From the NCBI GenBank assembly GCA_017940955.1, contig JAGAXP010000229.1, forward strand, positions 1 to 40,285: 40,285 nucleotides of DNA, read 5' to 3'. The translations under genes were made by a program, and so were the position numbers. The stretch is from Oribacterium sp. (GTDB taxonomy: Bacteria > Bacillota_A > Clostridia > Lachnospirales > Lachnospiraceae). The notes below the pieces were generated by a model. That model saw only the letters and a program-made list of their open reading frames with translations. It had not been told where the DNA came from and ran no database searches. Positions 1 to 9,008 of the stretch are shown one piece after another (the first letter of the stretch is position 1; each line of letters starts with the position of its first letter).

Positions 1-2
1 CG

Positions 3-3000
3 CCGCAGGACATTACTGAGCAGGATTTCGGGGACATCCCGGATTCCATCCCGGCGGATCCGAACGTGAAGAACTTTTCCTATACGGTAGTCGCCGGGGA
101 GGTCTTCTTCCGGGAAAACTCCGTCATGCGCCCGGTAGACCTGAACGACAGGATGAAAGGCCGCGTGAAGGGGCTGGTTGTTCTGCGACAGATCGTCAAT
201 GAGCTGATCGACTACCAGATGAACGACTATCCGGAGGAAGAGATTGCGGCAAAACAGCGGGAGCTGAACGCCGCCTATGACAGCTTCACTGCGGAATACG
301 GGATTATCAATTCCCGTGCCAATGCCCAGGCATTTGCCGAGGATTCGTCCTATTACCTGCTCTGCTCACTGGAGAATATCAACGAGGACGGCGAACTGGA
401 GAGCAAGGCGGACATGTTCACAAAGCGAACCATCCGTCCGAAACGGAAAGTGACGCAGGTGGATACGCCGAGCGAGGCACTGGCGATTTCCATCGGGGAG
501 AAAGGCAGGGTTGACCTGCCTTATATGGCGGAGTTACTTGGCACGCCGGGGGAATATTGGGAGATCATCACGGAGCTGCAGGGCGTTATCTTCAAAGACC
601 CTATGGCAGAGGTTGAGATCGAAAAGGGCTGGCAGACAGCGGATGAGTATCTATCGGGGGAGGTGCGGCATAAGTTGAAGCTGGCAAGGATCGCGGCGGA
701 AAGTGACCCGTTCTTCCAGGCCAACGTGACCGCACTGGAAAAAGCTCAGCCAAAGGATCTGGATGCATCGGAGATCGATGTACGCCTCGGCGCGACCTGG
801 CTGGCCCCCGACATCATCCGGCAGTTCATGAATGAGACTTTTGAAACACCCTATTATCTCCGCCGCAGTATCGAGGTAATGTTTTCCCCGTATACGGCGG
901 AATGGAGGATCACGGGAAAAACCAATCCCAGCTATAACGATGTGGCCTGTTATGTGACCTACGGCACGGACCGCGCGAATGCCTACAAGATTCTGGAGGA
1001 AACCCTGAACCTGAAGGACATCAGGATCTATGACACTGTGGAGGATGCGGATGGTAAGAAGCGCCGGGTTTTGAACAAAAAGGAAACCACCCTGGCCCAG
1101 CAGAAGCAGCAGGCCATCAAGGATGCTTTCCGGGACTGGGTATGGAGGGATCCCCGGCGCAGGGAGCAGCTGGTGCAGAAATACAATGAGCTGTTCAATT
1201 CCATCCGTCCCCGGGAGTATGACGGATCCCACATCCATTTCGTAGGGATGAACCCGGATATCAAACTCCGGGAACATCAGCTGGGAGCGATTGCCCATGT
1301 GCTGTACGGCGGGAACACTTTGCTGGCCCATGAGGTCGGTGCGGGCAAGACCTTCGAGATGGCGGCATCAGCCATGGAGAGCAAACGTCTGGGCCTTTCC
1401 CAGAAAGCACTATTCGTGGTGCCGAACCACCTGACGCTGCAGTGGGCGAATGAATTCCTGCGTTTGTACCCCAGTGCGAAGCTGCTGGTGGCCAGCAAGC
1501 GGGATTTTGAAACGAAAAACCGGAAGAAGTTCTGCGCCAGGATCGCCACCGGCGATTATGATGCCGTTATCATCGGACATTCCCAGTTCGAGAAGATCCC
1601 GATCTCGGCAGAGCGGCAGGAACGGCTTCTCCGGGAACAGATCGACGAAATCACGGATGCGATCTCCGAGCTGAAATACAGCCACGGGGAGAGCTTTTCC
1701 ATCAAACAAATGGAAAAAACCCGGAAATCCCTTCAGGCGCGGCTGGATAAGCTGATGAACGAAGGGAAAAAGGACGATGTGATCACTTTTGAGCAGTTGG
1801 GCGTAGACCGGCTGTACGTGGATGAGTCGCACGCGTTTAAAAACCTCTTTCTCTACACAAAGATGAGGAACGTGGCGGGTCTGTCCACTTCGGAGGCGCA
1901 GAAATCCTCAGATATGTTTATGAAGTGCCGTTATATGGATGAGATCACTGGAGGCAAGGGCGTGGTCTTTGCTACCGGCACGCCGGTCAGCAACTCCATG
2001 ACGGAGCTTTATACCGTCATGCGGTATCTCCAGTATGGGACGCTGCAGCAGAAAGGTCTGACGCACTTTGACTGCTGGGCTTCTACCTTCGGTGAAACCA
2101 CAACAGCCATCGAGCTGGCACCGGAAGGAACCGGTTACCGGGCAAGGACAAGGTTCGCGAAGTTCTTCAATCTGCCGGAGCTGATGTCCATGTTCAAGGA
2201 AGTGGCGGATATCAAGACCAGCGACCAGCTGGATCTTCCGGTTCCGGAGGCAGACTTTGAAACGGTGGTGGTGCAGCCGTCCGAAATCCAGAAAGAAATG
2301 GTGGCATCGCTGTCGGAACGTGCGGCTAAGGTACACAGCGGCAGCGTCGATCCATCGGTCGATAACATGCTGAAGATCACTTCCGATGGAAGGAAAATCG
2401 GCCTTGACCAGAGGCTAATGAACCCTTTGCTCCCGGATGATCCCGGGAGCAAACTGAATGCCTGCGTAAATAATGTTTTCCGGATCTGGGAAGAGGGGAA
2501 TGATCGGAGACTGACGCAGCTTGTTTTCTGCGATCTGTCCACTCCGAAAAATGATGGCACGTTTAATGTATACGATGACATCAAAGCCAAGCTGGCAGCC
2601 CGGGGGATTCCTGAAGCAGAGATCGCTTTCATCCATGACGCGGATACGGAAGCAAAAAAGAAAGAACTCTTTGCCAAAGTCCGCACCGGTCAGGTGCGTG
2701 CGCTTCTGGGCAGTACCCAGAAAATGGGGGCAGGGACGAATGTGCAGGACCGGCTGATCGCCGTCCATCATCTGGATGTGGGTTGGCGTCCTGCGGATAT
2801 GACGCAGCGCAATGGCCGTATCATTCGTCAGGGGAACCAGAACCCGGAGGTGAAAGTATTCCAGTATGTGACCGAGGGGACCTTTGATGCCTATCTGTAC
2901 CAGACGCTGGAGAACAAACAGAAATTCATCAGTCAGATCATGACCAGCAAATCGCCGGTCCGATCCTGTGACGATGTGGACGAGCAGGCGCTGTCCTATG

Positions 3001-3839
3001 CGGAGATCAAGGCGCTCTGCGCAGGTAATCCGCTGATCCGGGAGAAGATGGATCTGGACGTGGAAGTGGCAAGGCTGAAGGTTTTGAAAGCGGACCATCG
3101 GAGCCAGCAGTACCGCCTGGAGGACAAGCTGCTGAAAGTGTTCCCGGCGGAGATCGAACGGAACAAAGGGTATATCGCCGGGTTTCAGAGAGACCTGGAA
3201 ACACTGGCAGCGCATCCTCTCCCCAAAGAGGATTTCGTAGGAATGGAGGTGAAGGGCAAACGGTTCACGGATAAGGAACAGGCAGGTGAAGCGATCCTTG
3301 CTGCCTGCAAGGAGTATAATGGCGGCGACTCCACTGTTACGATCGGCAGTTACCGGGGGTTTGCGATGGAACTGACCTATGACAGTTTTCGGAAGGATTT
3401 TGAAATCATCCTGAAGGGCAGCATGAGCCACAGGGCCACGCTGGGCACGGATGCCCGGGGCAATATTACCCGTCTGGACAACTGCCTTGCGGCTATGCCT
3501 GACCGGCTGCAGAAAGTGCAGGATACTCTGGACAATCTTTATAAGCAGCAGGCGGCGGCCAAGGAGGAAGTCGGAAAACCTTTCCCGCAGGAAGCGGAAC
3601 TCAGGGAGAAATCCACAAGGCTGGCGGAGCTGGATGCGGCTCTGAATATGGATGAACGGGATATACCGGTGGCGGCAGCAGATGTTGACGAGGTATCCGA
3701 TGTGGCAGCAGTGGCGGAAACGAGGGCAGCTTATGGGAAAGAGGAAAAACCTTCTGTCCTGGCACAGCTGAAGGAAAAAGCAGAACAGGCTGCAGAATAC
3801 CGCTCCTCTCCTATCCGTCCTGTGGAGGTGGCGCTATGA
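3..3839 (+). CDS. SNF2/DEAD-like helicase of conjugative elements, 5' end missing
   Basis: The protein is a large superfamily 2 helicase of the kind found in Firmicute ICEs, where it is often the C-terminal half of a giant protein with an N-terminal DNA methylase region. The frame is open to the window's left edge (PQDITEQDF... precedes the GTG at 66). That GTG has no ribosome binding site, so the true start lies upstream. Helicase motifs appear in order: Walker A AHEVGAGKT (about 1327-1353), a DESH box (LYVDESHAFKN, about 1813), motif III-like ATGTPVSNS (about 1972) and motif VI QRNGRIIRQG (about 2806). The C-terminal about 300 residues are charged and probably coiled coil. The stop overlaps the next start (ATGA), so it is translationally coupled to the MobC-like gene. 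A role in DNA processing during transfer is inferred. Confidence 0.88.
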   Translation, partial: PQDITEQDFGDIPDSIPADPNVKNFSYTVVAGEVFFRENSVMRPVDLNDRMKGRVKGLVVLRQIVNELIDYQMNDYPEEEIAAKQRELNAAYDSFTAEYGIINSRANAQAFAEDSSYYLLCSLENINEDGELESKADMFTKRTIRPKRKVTQVDTPSEALAISIGEKGRVDLPYMAELLGTPGEYWEIITELQGVIFKDPMAEVEIEKGWQTADEYLSGEVRHKLKLARIAAESDPFFQANVTALEKAQPKDLDASEIDVRLGATWLAPDIIRQFMNETFETPYYLRRSIEVMFSPYTAEWRITGKTNPSYNDVACYVTYGTDRANAYKILEETLNLKDIRIYDTVEDADGKKRRVLNKKETTLAQQKQQAIKDAFRDWVWRDPRRREQLVQKYNELFNSIRPREYDGSHIHFVGMNPDIKLREHQLGAIAHVLYGGNTLLAHEVGAGKTFEMAASAMESKRLGLSQKALFVVPNHLTLQWANEFLRLYPSAKLLVASKRDFETKNRKKFCARIATGDYDAVIIGHSQFEKIPISAERQERLLREQIDEITDAISELKYSHGESFSIKQMEKTRKSLQARLDKLMNEGKKDDVITFEQLGVDRLYVDESHAFKNLFLYTKMRNVAGLSTSEAQKSSDMFMKCRYMDEITGGKGVVFATGTPVSNSMTELYTVMRYLQYGTLQQKGLTHFDCWASTFGETTTAIELAPEGTGYRARTRFAKFFNLPELMSMFKEVADIKTSDQLDLPVPEADFETVVVQPSEIQKEMVASLSERAAKVHSGSVDPSVDNMLKITSDGRKIGLDQRLMNPLLPDDPGSKLNACVNNVFRIWEEGNDRRLTQLVFCDLSTPKNDGTFNVYDDIKAKLAARGIPEAEIAFIHDADTEAKKKELFAKVRTGQVRALLGSTQKMGAGTNVQDRLIAVHHLDVGWRPADMTQRNGRIIRQGNQNPEVKVFQYVTEGTFDAYLYQTLENKQKFISQIMTSKSPVRSCDDVDEQALSYAEIKALCAGNPLIREKMDLDVEVARLKVLKADHRSQQYRLEDKLLKVFPAEIERNKGYIAGFQRDLETLAAHPLPKEDFVGMEVKGKRFTDKEQAGEAILAACKEYNGGDSTVTIGSYRGFAMELTYDSFRKDFEIILKGSMSHRATLGTDARGNITRLDNCLAAMPDRLQKVQDTLDNLYKQQAAAKEEVGKPFPQEAELREKSTRLAELDAALNMDERDIPVAAADVDEVSDVAAVAETRAAYGKEEKPSVLAQLKEKAEQAAEYRSSPIRPVEVAL

Positions 3840-4177
3840 CAGGAAAAGAAAGAAGGGACGAAATCATTATCCTGCGGGTATCCCCGGCAGACAAAGAAAG
3901 GATCCGGCTGAAGATGGATGAACTCGGCGTCCAGAATATGAGCGCTTTCATCCGAAAAATGGCATTGGACGGGTACTGCGTAAACCTTGATCTGACAGAT
4001 GTGAAGGAGCTGGTTCACCTTCTCCGTCAGTGCAGCAATAATCTGAATCAGTACACGAAAAAGGCCCACCAGACCGGCAGCATCTACGAAGAAGATATCC
4101 GGGATCTGCAGGAACGATTCGAGACATTCTGGCAGATCGGGAAGAACCTTCTCGCGCGGCTGTCCACCATACAGTGA
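3836..4177 (+). CDS. MobC-like relaxosome accessory protein
   Basis: A 113-residue protein that opens with a ribbon-helix-helix-like segment (DEIIILRVSPADKERIRLKM, then SAFIRKMALDGY). A helical C-terminal half carries LVHLLRQCSNNLNQYTKKAH, the usual signature of the bacterial MobC mobilization family. Such proteins bind oriT and help the relaxase reach its nick site. The start overlaps the helicase stop by 4 bp. The relaxase lies 550 bp downstream, which supports a relaxosome role. Length is typical of the family. Confidence 0.85.
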   Translation: MTGKERRDEIIILRVSPADKERIRLKMDELGVQNMSAFIRKMALDGYCVNLDLTDVKELVHLLRQCSNNLNQYTKKAHQTGSIYEEDIRDLQERFETFWQIGKNLLARLSTIQ

Positions 4178-4218
4178 CCCGGCAAATGTGGGGGATCTGT
4201 ACCGGAAAACAGCAAGTT

Positions 4219-4246
4219 TGAGGCAGTGTCCGGCTGCCTCTTTACA
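4219..4246 (+). terminator. Hairpin with short T tract after the mobC-like gene
   Basis: GAGGCAG (4220-4226) pairs perfectly with CTGCCTC (4234-4240) and is followed by TTTACAT. The tail is weak, so termination would be partial. A second perfect 8-bp inverted repeat (CCGGTTCC 4293-4300 with GGAACCGG 4319-4326) ends just before the AGGAGG of the next gene and could affect its translation. Confidence 0.5.
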
Positions 4247-4341
4247 TAGGGATCGGCCTCTACTGTCACTGGAGAAAGTGGCGACATCATTGCCGGTTCC
4301 TGAAGATATATCTACAATGGAACCGGAAGGAGGAAACGACG

Positions 4342-4635
4342 ATGAAAGTTGTACGGAAATTTTTGAAAATCATGGTACTTCCCCTGATGTTATTGATAGG
4401 GATTCTGCATTTTATACTGGATGTCATGGCGAAGCTTTCCTGTTATGTAATCGGGCCGATCATGCTGTTCCTTTTCGGATGTGGGGTATACACTGTCGTG
4501 AAGCATCTCTGGAATCAGACCGTACTCCTTGGTCTGATGGAAGCTGCGTGTTTTCTTGTTCTGTTCGGAGCAAGCTTCGTGATCGTTACGCTGGAAAGCT
4601 GGAATCAGCATCTGACGGCGTTCCTTCATTCCTGA
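4342..4635 (+). CDS. Small membrane protein, CD1845-like
   Basis: A 97-residue, strongly hydrophobic protein with about three membrane segments (residues 10-30, 36-58 and 66-86) and a short polar tail. AAGGAGG lies about 8 nt before the ATG. It resembles the small CD1845-type membrane proteins that recur near relaxase genes in Clostridia conjugative elements. Their function is unknown, so a transfer-related role is inferred only from position between the MobC-like and relaxase genes. Confidence 0.7.
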   Translation: MKVVRKFLKIMVLPLMLLIGILHFILDVMAKLSCYVIGPIMLFLFGCGVYTVVKHLWNQTVLLGLMEAACFLVLFGASFVIVTLESWNQHLTAFLHS

Positions 4636-4662
4636 TAAAGAGAAAGAATAGATAATAAGATG

Positions 4663-4709
4663 ATCGGCGGTTCTGTGGACTATTCCTCTGCAGGGCCGCC
4701 GGTATTTTT
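4663..4709 (+). terminator. Hairpin terminator before the relaxase
   Basis: CGGCGG (4665-4670) pairs with CCGCCG (4696-4701), extended by CTG/CAG inside, and is followed by GTATTTTTAT. It would end or attenuate transcription just before the relaxase ribosome binding site. Confidence 0.5.
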
Positions 4710-4729
4710 ATGTGAAAGGCGGCGAAACC

Positions 4730-6130
4730 ATGGCAGCAACCAGGCTGATTGCGATGCATATCAACAAAGGGAAAACGCTGGCGCAATGCCTGGCTGCCCG
4801 GACAGACTATGCCCAGAACCCGGAGAAAACAGAAAAAGGAAATCTGGTCACGGCCTACGAATGTGATCCCATGACCTGTGATGAAGAATTCCTGCTCTCC
4901 AAAAGGCAGTACCGGCAGTACACCGGACGGGATCAGAAAAGCGATGTGATTGCGTACCAGATCCGGCAGTCATTCAAACCGGGAGAGATCTCAGCGGAAG
5001 AAGCAAACCGGGTCGGTTATGAACTGGCCATGGCCTTCACGAAGGGAAGGCATGCTTTTATCGTTGCCACCCATACAGACCGGGCCCATATCCACAACCA
5101 TATCATTTTCAATTCCACTTCCCTGGACTGCCGGAGAAAGTTTCGGGATTTCCACCGTTCAAACATCGCATTACAGAAGGTCAGTGACCGTATTTGTCTA
5201 GAACACGGATTGTCTGTGATAGAGCCAAAGCCATACAGGGAACGGACAAATAGAACCGATTATCCGAAGAAGCCAAAATTGCGGGATGGGATCTGCAGAG
5301 AAATCGACAGAATCCTCTCCGGCAAGCCAAAAGATTTCGATGATTTCCTTCGGCAGCTGGAGGCAGCCGGTTACGAGATCAAACGTGGAAAACAGATTTC
5401 CGTAAAAGGATCCGGACAGAAACGCTTCATACGCCTGCGCTCCCTCGGGGAAGGCTTTACGGAAGCGGATATCCGCGACAGAATCGCCGGAAAGATCATC
5501 AGCGGAAAGCGCCGCAGCAGCCAGAATCATGAGAAGCCGCGTTTCAATCTGCTGATCGATATCCAGCAGCGGATGCAGCAGGGAAAAGGTGTCGGGTATG
5601 AACGCTGGGCGAAGGTTTATAACCTGAAACAGATGTCTGAAACCTTCCTCTTCATGCGGGAACATCATATCGAGAGCTTTGAGGATCTGTACGAAAAGAC
5701 CGATGCAGCCGTAGCCCGTTTTAACATCCTGAACGATACAATCAAAACGGCAGAATCCAAAATGGCGGCAAATCTGGCACTACAGAAACACATCCAGAAC
5801 TATGCAAAGACCAGGAACATTTATGTAGCCTACCGGAAGTCCGGATACAGCAGAAAATACTATGAAGATCACCGTGCGGAGATCTTGCTGCATAAGGCGG
5901 CCAAGGATGCTTTTAACGAATTCGGTTTCACAAAACTGCCGACGATCGGGGAACTTCGCCAGGAGTATGCAGGACTGATCACACAGAAGAAGGAAGCGTA
6001 CAAAGGTTACCGGGAGGCCAAACGGGAAATGCAGGATCTTCTGAAAGCCAGGCAGAATGTGGAACAGTTCTACGGAGATGATCTGAAAAAAGAACGGGAG
6101 GAAGCACGGCGGAAAAGTAAAGAATTGTAA
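4730..6130 (+). CDS. MobP-type relaxase (VirD2/MobA family)
   Basis: Conjugative relaxase that would nick oriT and stay covalently bound to the transferred strand. The start at 4730 (MAATRLIAMH) is preferred over the GTG at 4712 because AAAGGCGG lies 7 nt upstream; this gives 466 residues. The histidine triad of the HUH metal site is clear: HTDRAHIHNH at residues 115-124. The usual early element follows the start (a His after the first strand, then KGKTLAQCLAARTDYAQNPEK, with a Tyr candidate for catalysis). The C-terminal third is helical, basic and rich in Lys/Glu/Arg (AYKGYREAKREMQDLLKARQ). A terminator follows at once. Confidence 0.93.
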   Translation: MAATRLIAMHINKGKTLAQCLAARTDYAQNPEKTEKGNLVTAYECDPMTCDEEFLLSKRQYRQYTGRDQKSDVIAYQIRQSFKPGEISAEEANRVGYELAMAFTKGRHAFIVATHTDRAHIHNHIIFNSTSLDCRRKFRDFHRSNIALQKVSDRICLEHGLSVIEPKPYRERTNRTDYPKKPKLRDGICREIDRILSGKPKDFDDFLRQLEAAGYEIKRGKQISVKGSGQKRFIRLRSLGEGFTEADIRDRIAGKIISGKRRSSQNHEKPRFNLLIDIQQRMQQGKGVGYERWAKVYNLKQMSETFLFMREHHIESFEDLYEKTDAAVARFNILNDTIKTAESKMAANLALQKHIQNYAKTRNIYVAYRKSGYSRKYYEDHRAEILLHKAAKDAFNEFGFTKLPTIGELRQEYAGLITQKKEAYKGYREAKREMQDLLKARQNVEQFYGDDLKKEREEARRKSKEL

Positions 6131-6142
6131 GGATCATAGATC

Positions 6143-6197
6143 AGGGGCAAGGCAGAAACGGAGCAATTCCGTCGCTGCCTGCCCCCATCTTTTTTTG
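6143..6197 (+). terminator. Rho-independent terminator of the relaxase unit
   Basis: GGGGCAAGGCAG (6144-6155) pairs with CTGCCTGCCCC (6175-6185) with one bulge. An inner stem ACGGA/TCCGT supports it and a run of seven T follows. It closes the helicase-MobC-relaxase unit. Confidence 0.82.
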
Positions 6198-6205
6198 TTT
6201 GCGGA

Positions 6206-6420
6206 ACGCCGCACAACGGCCAGAATGGCCGGTCAGCCTGACAACAGAGTTGGCAATCATACGGGGATTGGGGATGACCCCAACAAGCGGATTACACAGT
6301 TTCGGGATAATCCGAAAAAGTGGAAACGGAGCATCTGTATATACAGATGCCCAGCTTGCGAGTATGCGAGTTTGACTCAATTCTATTGTGATTCGATTGT
6401 AGTAATCAGAGTATAAGCAC
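6206..6420. other. Candidate oriT: cluster of inverted repeats
   Basis: No gene is seen here, but four hairpins lie in a row: CGGCC/GGCCG (6217-6231), TTGGGG-ATGA-CCCCAA (6268-6283), CGGATTA/TAATCCG (6288-6314) and a perfect 20-bp palindrome (6331-6350, halves GCATCTGTAT and ATACAGATGC). They are followed by a direct repeat TGCGAGT (6357-6363, 6365-6371) and an inverted repeat GAGT-TTG-ACTC (6368-6378). Such an arrangement directly beside a MobP relaxase gene is typical of oriT. The nick site cannot be pinpointed, and the assignment is an inference from layout. Confidence 0.55.
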
Positions 6421-6561
6421 ATGTTTTTCCTGAGTACCCTGAGTATTTCTTATAGATGCGCACAAAAAAACCCCAATAATTACAAAGCACAGATTATGGC
6501 AATAGGAACAAGTTCATGTGTGAATTAACACAGATAAGGCGCAGTCGTCAATAGCGACATA

Positions 6562-6590
6562 TTGACAAAATCGGCGACACACGCTAAAAT
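6562..6590 (+). promoter_or_regulatory. Sigma-A promoter of the cargo island
   Basis: TTGACA (6562-6567), a 17-bp spacer and TAAAAT (6585-6590) form a near-consensus promoter about 105 bp before the HTH gene. A short repeat GCGACA lies on both sides of the -35 (6554 and 6572) and could be an operator for that regulator. Confidence 0.75.
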
Positions 6591-6696
6591 TGTGTTGCAA
6601 TTTATGATAAGATTTGCAGACTTTTAAAAATCTAGTAGCGCTTTTAACATGGTTATGCTAAAGAGAGCAAATTATTCTTTCGGAAAGGAGCTAAAA

Positions 6697-6969
6697 GTGG
6701 AGTTTAACAACAGTAAGAAAATTGAGCTAATCAATACAATGATAATAGAGTTGCCTGTACTTCGCGCAAGGATAGGCGCTTCTCAAGCTGATATCTCTGA
6801 AAGGATAGGCGTTTCAAGGCAAACATACAATGCAATAGAAAATGGTAAGAAAAAAATGAGTTGGACTGTATTTTTGGCTCTGTTTGCAGTCTTTAGTAGT
6901 GATGAACGGACTTTGAAGATGTTGGATTCTATCGAAATTTTTAAAGAAGGTGTTGCAAAAGAACTATAA
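6697..6969 (+). CDS. XRE-family HTH regulator of the resistance island
   Basis: A small DNA-binding protein with a classic helix-turn-helix (GASQADISERIGVSRQTYNAIENGKKKMSW), close to the short XRE proteins that often autoregulate their operons. An upstream ATG exists at 6649. The GTG at 6697 is preferred because AAAGGAG (about 6683-6690) sits at good spacing before it, giving 90 residues. It is AT-rich like the three genes after it. It is probably the local regulator of the methylase and ABC-F genes, inferred from position. Confidence 0.8.
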   Translation: MEFNNSKKIELINTMIIELPVLRARIGASQADISERIGVSRQTYNAIENGKKKMSWTVFLALFAVFSSDERTLKMLDSIEIFKEGVAKEL

Positions 6970-7027
6970 ATTTTTTGCGATATACTTAGTTATAAAACAT
7001 TTATAAATTGGAGGTCATGGCTCAAAT

Positions 7028-8155
7028 ATGGTTAAGAATATTTCTGTTCAACCAAAGGATATATATAAGGATCCATATGGATATACATATTCTGAAATGG
7101 TAAGCGTGTTGGGAGAAAATGAGGCGGATAAGATTTACCGTGAATTATACTCTAGATCTAAAAACACTGATAAATATAGAACGATCACAATTAAAGAAAT
7201 CTTCCGTGGTGCTGATACTCAGAAATATGCTTTCGAGCTGTCAGATGGCTATTGCATTGAAACGGTAAGCATTAGACGGAAAACTGGTACTACTGTATGC
7301 GTGAGTACCATGGTAGGTTGTCCTGTTGGGTGTATCTTTTGCGCCTCTGGTGAAAATGGATTTGTAAGAAATCTAACACCGTCTGAAATTGTTCAACAAG
7401 TCATATTAGTAAAAGGTAAAGTGAATAGAATTGTTTTCATGGGTATGGGAGAACCACTGTTTAATTATGATAATGTGATAAAGTCCATACATATTTTAAG
7501 AGATCGCAAAGGAATTAACTTTCCAACCGATGGAATAACAATCTCAACAACGGGACCACTTCCTCAGATGAAAAAGCTACGAGAAGAACACTTAAAAATT
7601 CAGCTTACGTTATCCCTACATGCCACAAACCAGCATACAAGGGATTCTATTATGCCTCATATGAAAGGGTATGATATAGATGAAGTGGTTCAATCAGTTC
7701 TTTCATATTCAGATAGACATAATCGTAGCGTTACTATAGCGTATTTATTAATACCTGGCATAAACGATCGTGAGAATGATGTAAAACAACTGGGAAAGTG
7801 GTTTCGCGATAAAAACGTATTGATTAATCTTTTGCAATATAACGAAACGGATTGTAAAGCAGTTCGAAGACCAAACAAACAGGAATTAGTTGCATTTCGT
7901 GATAAGTTAAATAAAACAGGGCTTACTGTAAAAATCAGAGAGTCTCGAGGCGGAAATATAAAAGCTGCATGTGGTCAATTGGTAAGTAGATTAAACCGGC
8001 ACAATGAATCTATTGTGCCAAAAAAAATACATATTGCGGGATTAGAAAAGGAGTCGTCGAACAATGATGGATATTCAAATAGATTGAAGTCAAATAAGAG
8101 ACCTTACACTAAGTCTAAAAGAAGGAATGGGAAAAAAGGGGAATCGAGTAAATAA
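7028..8155 (+). CDS. Cfr/RlmN-family radical SAM 23S rRNA methyltransferase
   Basis: A 375-residue radical SAM enzyme expected to methylate the adenine at 23S position 2503. RlmN makes 2-methyladenine; Cfr makes 8-methyladenine and gives resistance to phenicols, lincosamides, oxazolidinones, pleuromutilins and streptogramin A. The cluster motif is GCPVGCIFC (Cys98, 102, 105). The mechanistic pair of Cys is present: Cys91, seven residues before the cluster as in RlmN/Cfr, and Cys315 in AACGQL. The motif GMGEPL is RlmN-like (Cfr has GMGEA). The N-terminal domain is about 15-20 residues shorter than usual and a basic tail of about 50 residues follows AACGQL. GGAGG lies 13 nt before the ATG, which is long. 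Whether it acts as Cfr or RlmN cannot be told, but the ABC-F neighbour favours resistance. Confidence 0.85.
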   Translation: MVKNISVQPKDIYKDPYGYTYSEMVSVLGENEADKIYRELYSRSKNTDKYRTITIKEIFRGADTQKYAFELSDGYCIETVSIRRKTGTTVCVSTMVGCPVGCIFCASGENGFVRNLTPSEIVQQVILVKGKVNRIVFMGMGEPLFNYDNVIKSIHILRDRKGINFPTDGITISTTGPLPQMKKLREEHLKIQLTLSLHATNQHTRDSIMPHMKGYDIDEVVQSVLSYSDRHNRSVTIAYLLIPGINDRENDVKQLGKWFRDKNVLINLLQYNETDCKAVRRPNKQELVAFRDKLNKTGLTVKIRESRGGNIKAACGQLVSRLNRHNESIVPKKIHIAGLEKESSNNDGYSNRLKSNKRPYTKSKRRNGKKGESSK

Positions 8156-8225
8156 ACATGAGTCAGTTACCTGTCTGATGAATGTGTTTGCTGATTGGAA
8201 TTATATCGATGAGGGGAGAGCTCTT

Positions 8226-8807
8226 ATGAATGCTTATTTTGATATGCATGTCCATTCGACATTCTCAATTGATGGAGTGTCTACGATGGAGGATTACTGT
8301 TTGGTTGCTGAAAAATCGGGTATAAGGGCTATTTGTTTTACTGAACATGTGGATTTTAATTCAGAGGAGAAAAATCTTTCAATCGTCAAGGACAACCGAA
8401 AGCAGAACTTTGTTGTTGAAGATTACTTCAGTGAACTAAACCGTCTGCGGAAAAAATACAGTTCGATAATATTGCTAAGTGGAATTGAGTTTTCAGAGCC
8501 AAATATGTTTCCGGATGAGTTTGCTTTATATAGTTCGTATCCTTTCGACTGTATAACAGCTGGGATACATCATTGCTATAATTCAGTCTTTCCAGGGGCG
8601 GGAAATTTGCCTGTATCAAAAGCAATACATGAGTATTATCAGATAATGCAAAAAGCAATCGAGTTCGGGGGTTTTCAAGTGATGGCTCACTTGGATTTCC
8701 CCAAATTATTCTTTGAAAAGTGGATAATTAACAACGATGCGCTGGATACAATTCTTTCAACAATGATTAATAAGAACATTTTGTTAGAAGTAAATACTTC
8801 TTGTTAA
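8226..8807 (+). pseudogene. PHP-domain phosphatase (histidinol-phosphatase-like), C-terminally truncated
   Basis: The start at 8226 (MNAYFDMHVHST) has AGGGGAG upstream; an earlier in-frame ATG at 8127 overlaps the methylase gene. PHP metal-site motifs are present: HVH near the start, FTEHVDF, SGIEFS and GIHH, with HLDFP later. The protein stops at LLEVNTSC after about 193 residues, whereas HisJ-like proteins run to about 260-270 residues and end with a GSDAH-type metal motif that is absent here. Just at the stop there is a near-duplication (AAATACTTCTTGTT followed by AAATACTTGTA) that shifts the frame. Beyond it an open frame of about 33 codons continues to 8911. It is most likely a decaying gene or a shortened variant in the resistance operon. 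Confidence 0.65.
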
Positions 8808-9008
8808 ATACTTGTACTTTCAGTAAGGCAGTCAGTTCTGTTGTTAATAAAGATGAGCCACTATCAGATATTTTGATGAATATAGTTTTTAATAAGGATG
8901 GGGAGAAATAGAGCCTTCTTGATCAAACATATGATTTGACAGTATGCTCTATTGATAGAAGACTATCATGCATTATCCATTTATCCATTTAAAAAGGTGA
9001 TTTAAAGA
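8808..9008 (+). other. Spacer before the ABC-F gene
   Basis: The first hundred bases hold the out-of-frame continuation of the PHP gene (codons of the SKAVSSVVNKDEPL type, ending TAG at 8911). After that the sequence is AT-rich. AAAGGTG at about 8994-9000 is the ribosome binding site of the ABC-F gene. A TTGACA occurs near 8937 but no good -10 lies 16-18 bp away. No convincing leader peptide or attenuator is seen. Confidence 0.4.

Noticed and set aside
651..1331. Long minus-strand frames within the helicase, pckA and res genes
   Set aside because: They mirror well-conserved plus- or minus-strand genes with clear motifs, have no ribosome binding sites and show no recognisable domains.
4188..4655. 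155-residue open frame overlapping the small membrane protein
   Set aside because: It runs through two hairpins and out of frame with the better-supported membrane protein gene, which has a strong ribosome binding site; the composition looks non-coding.
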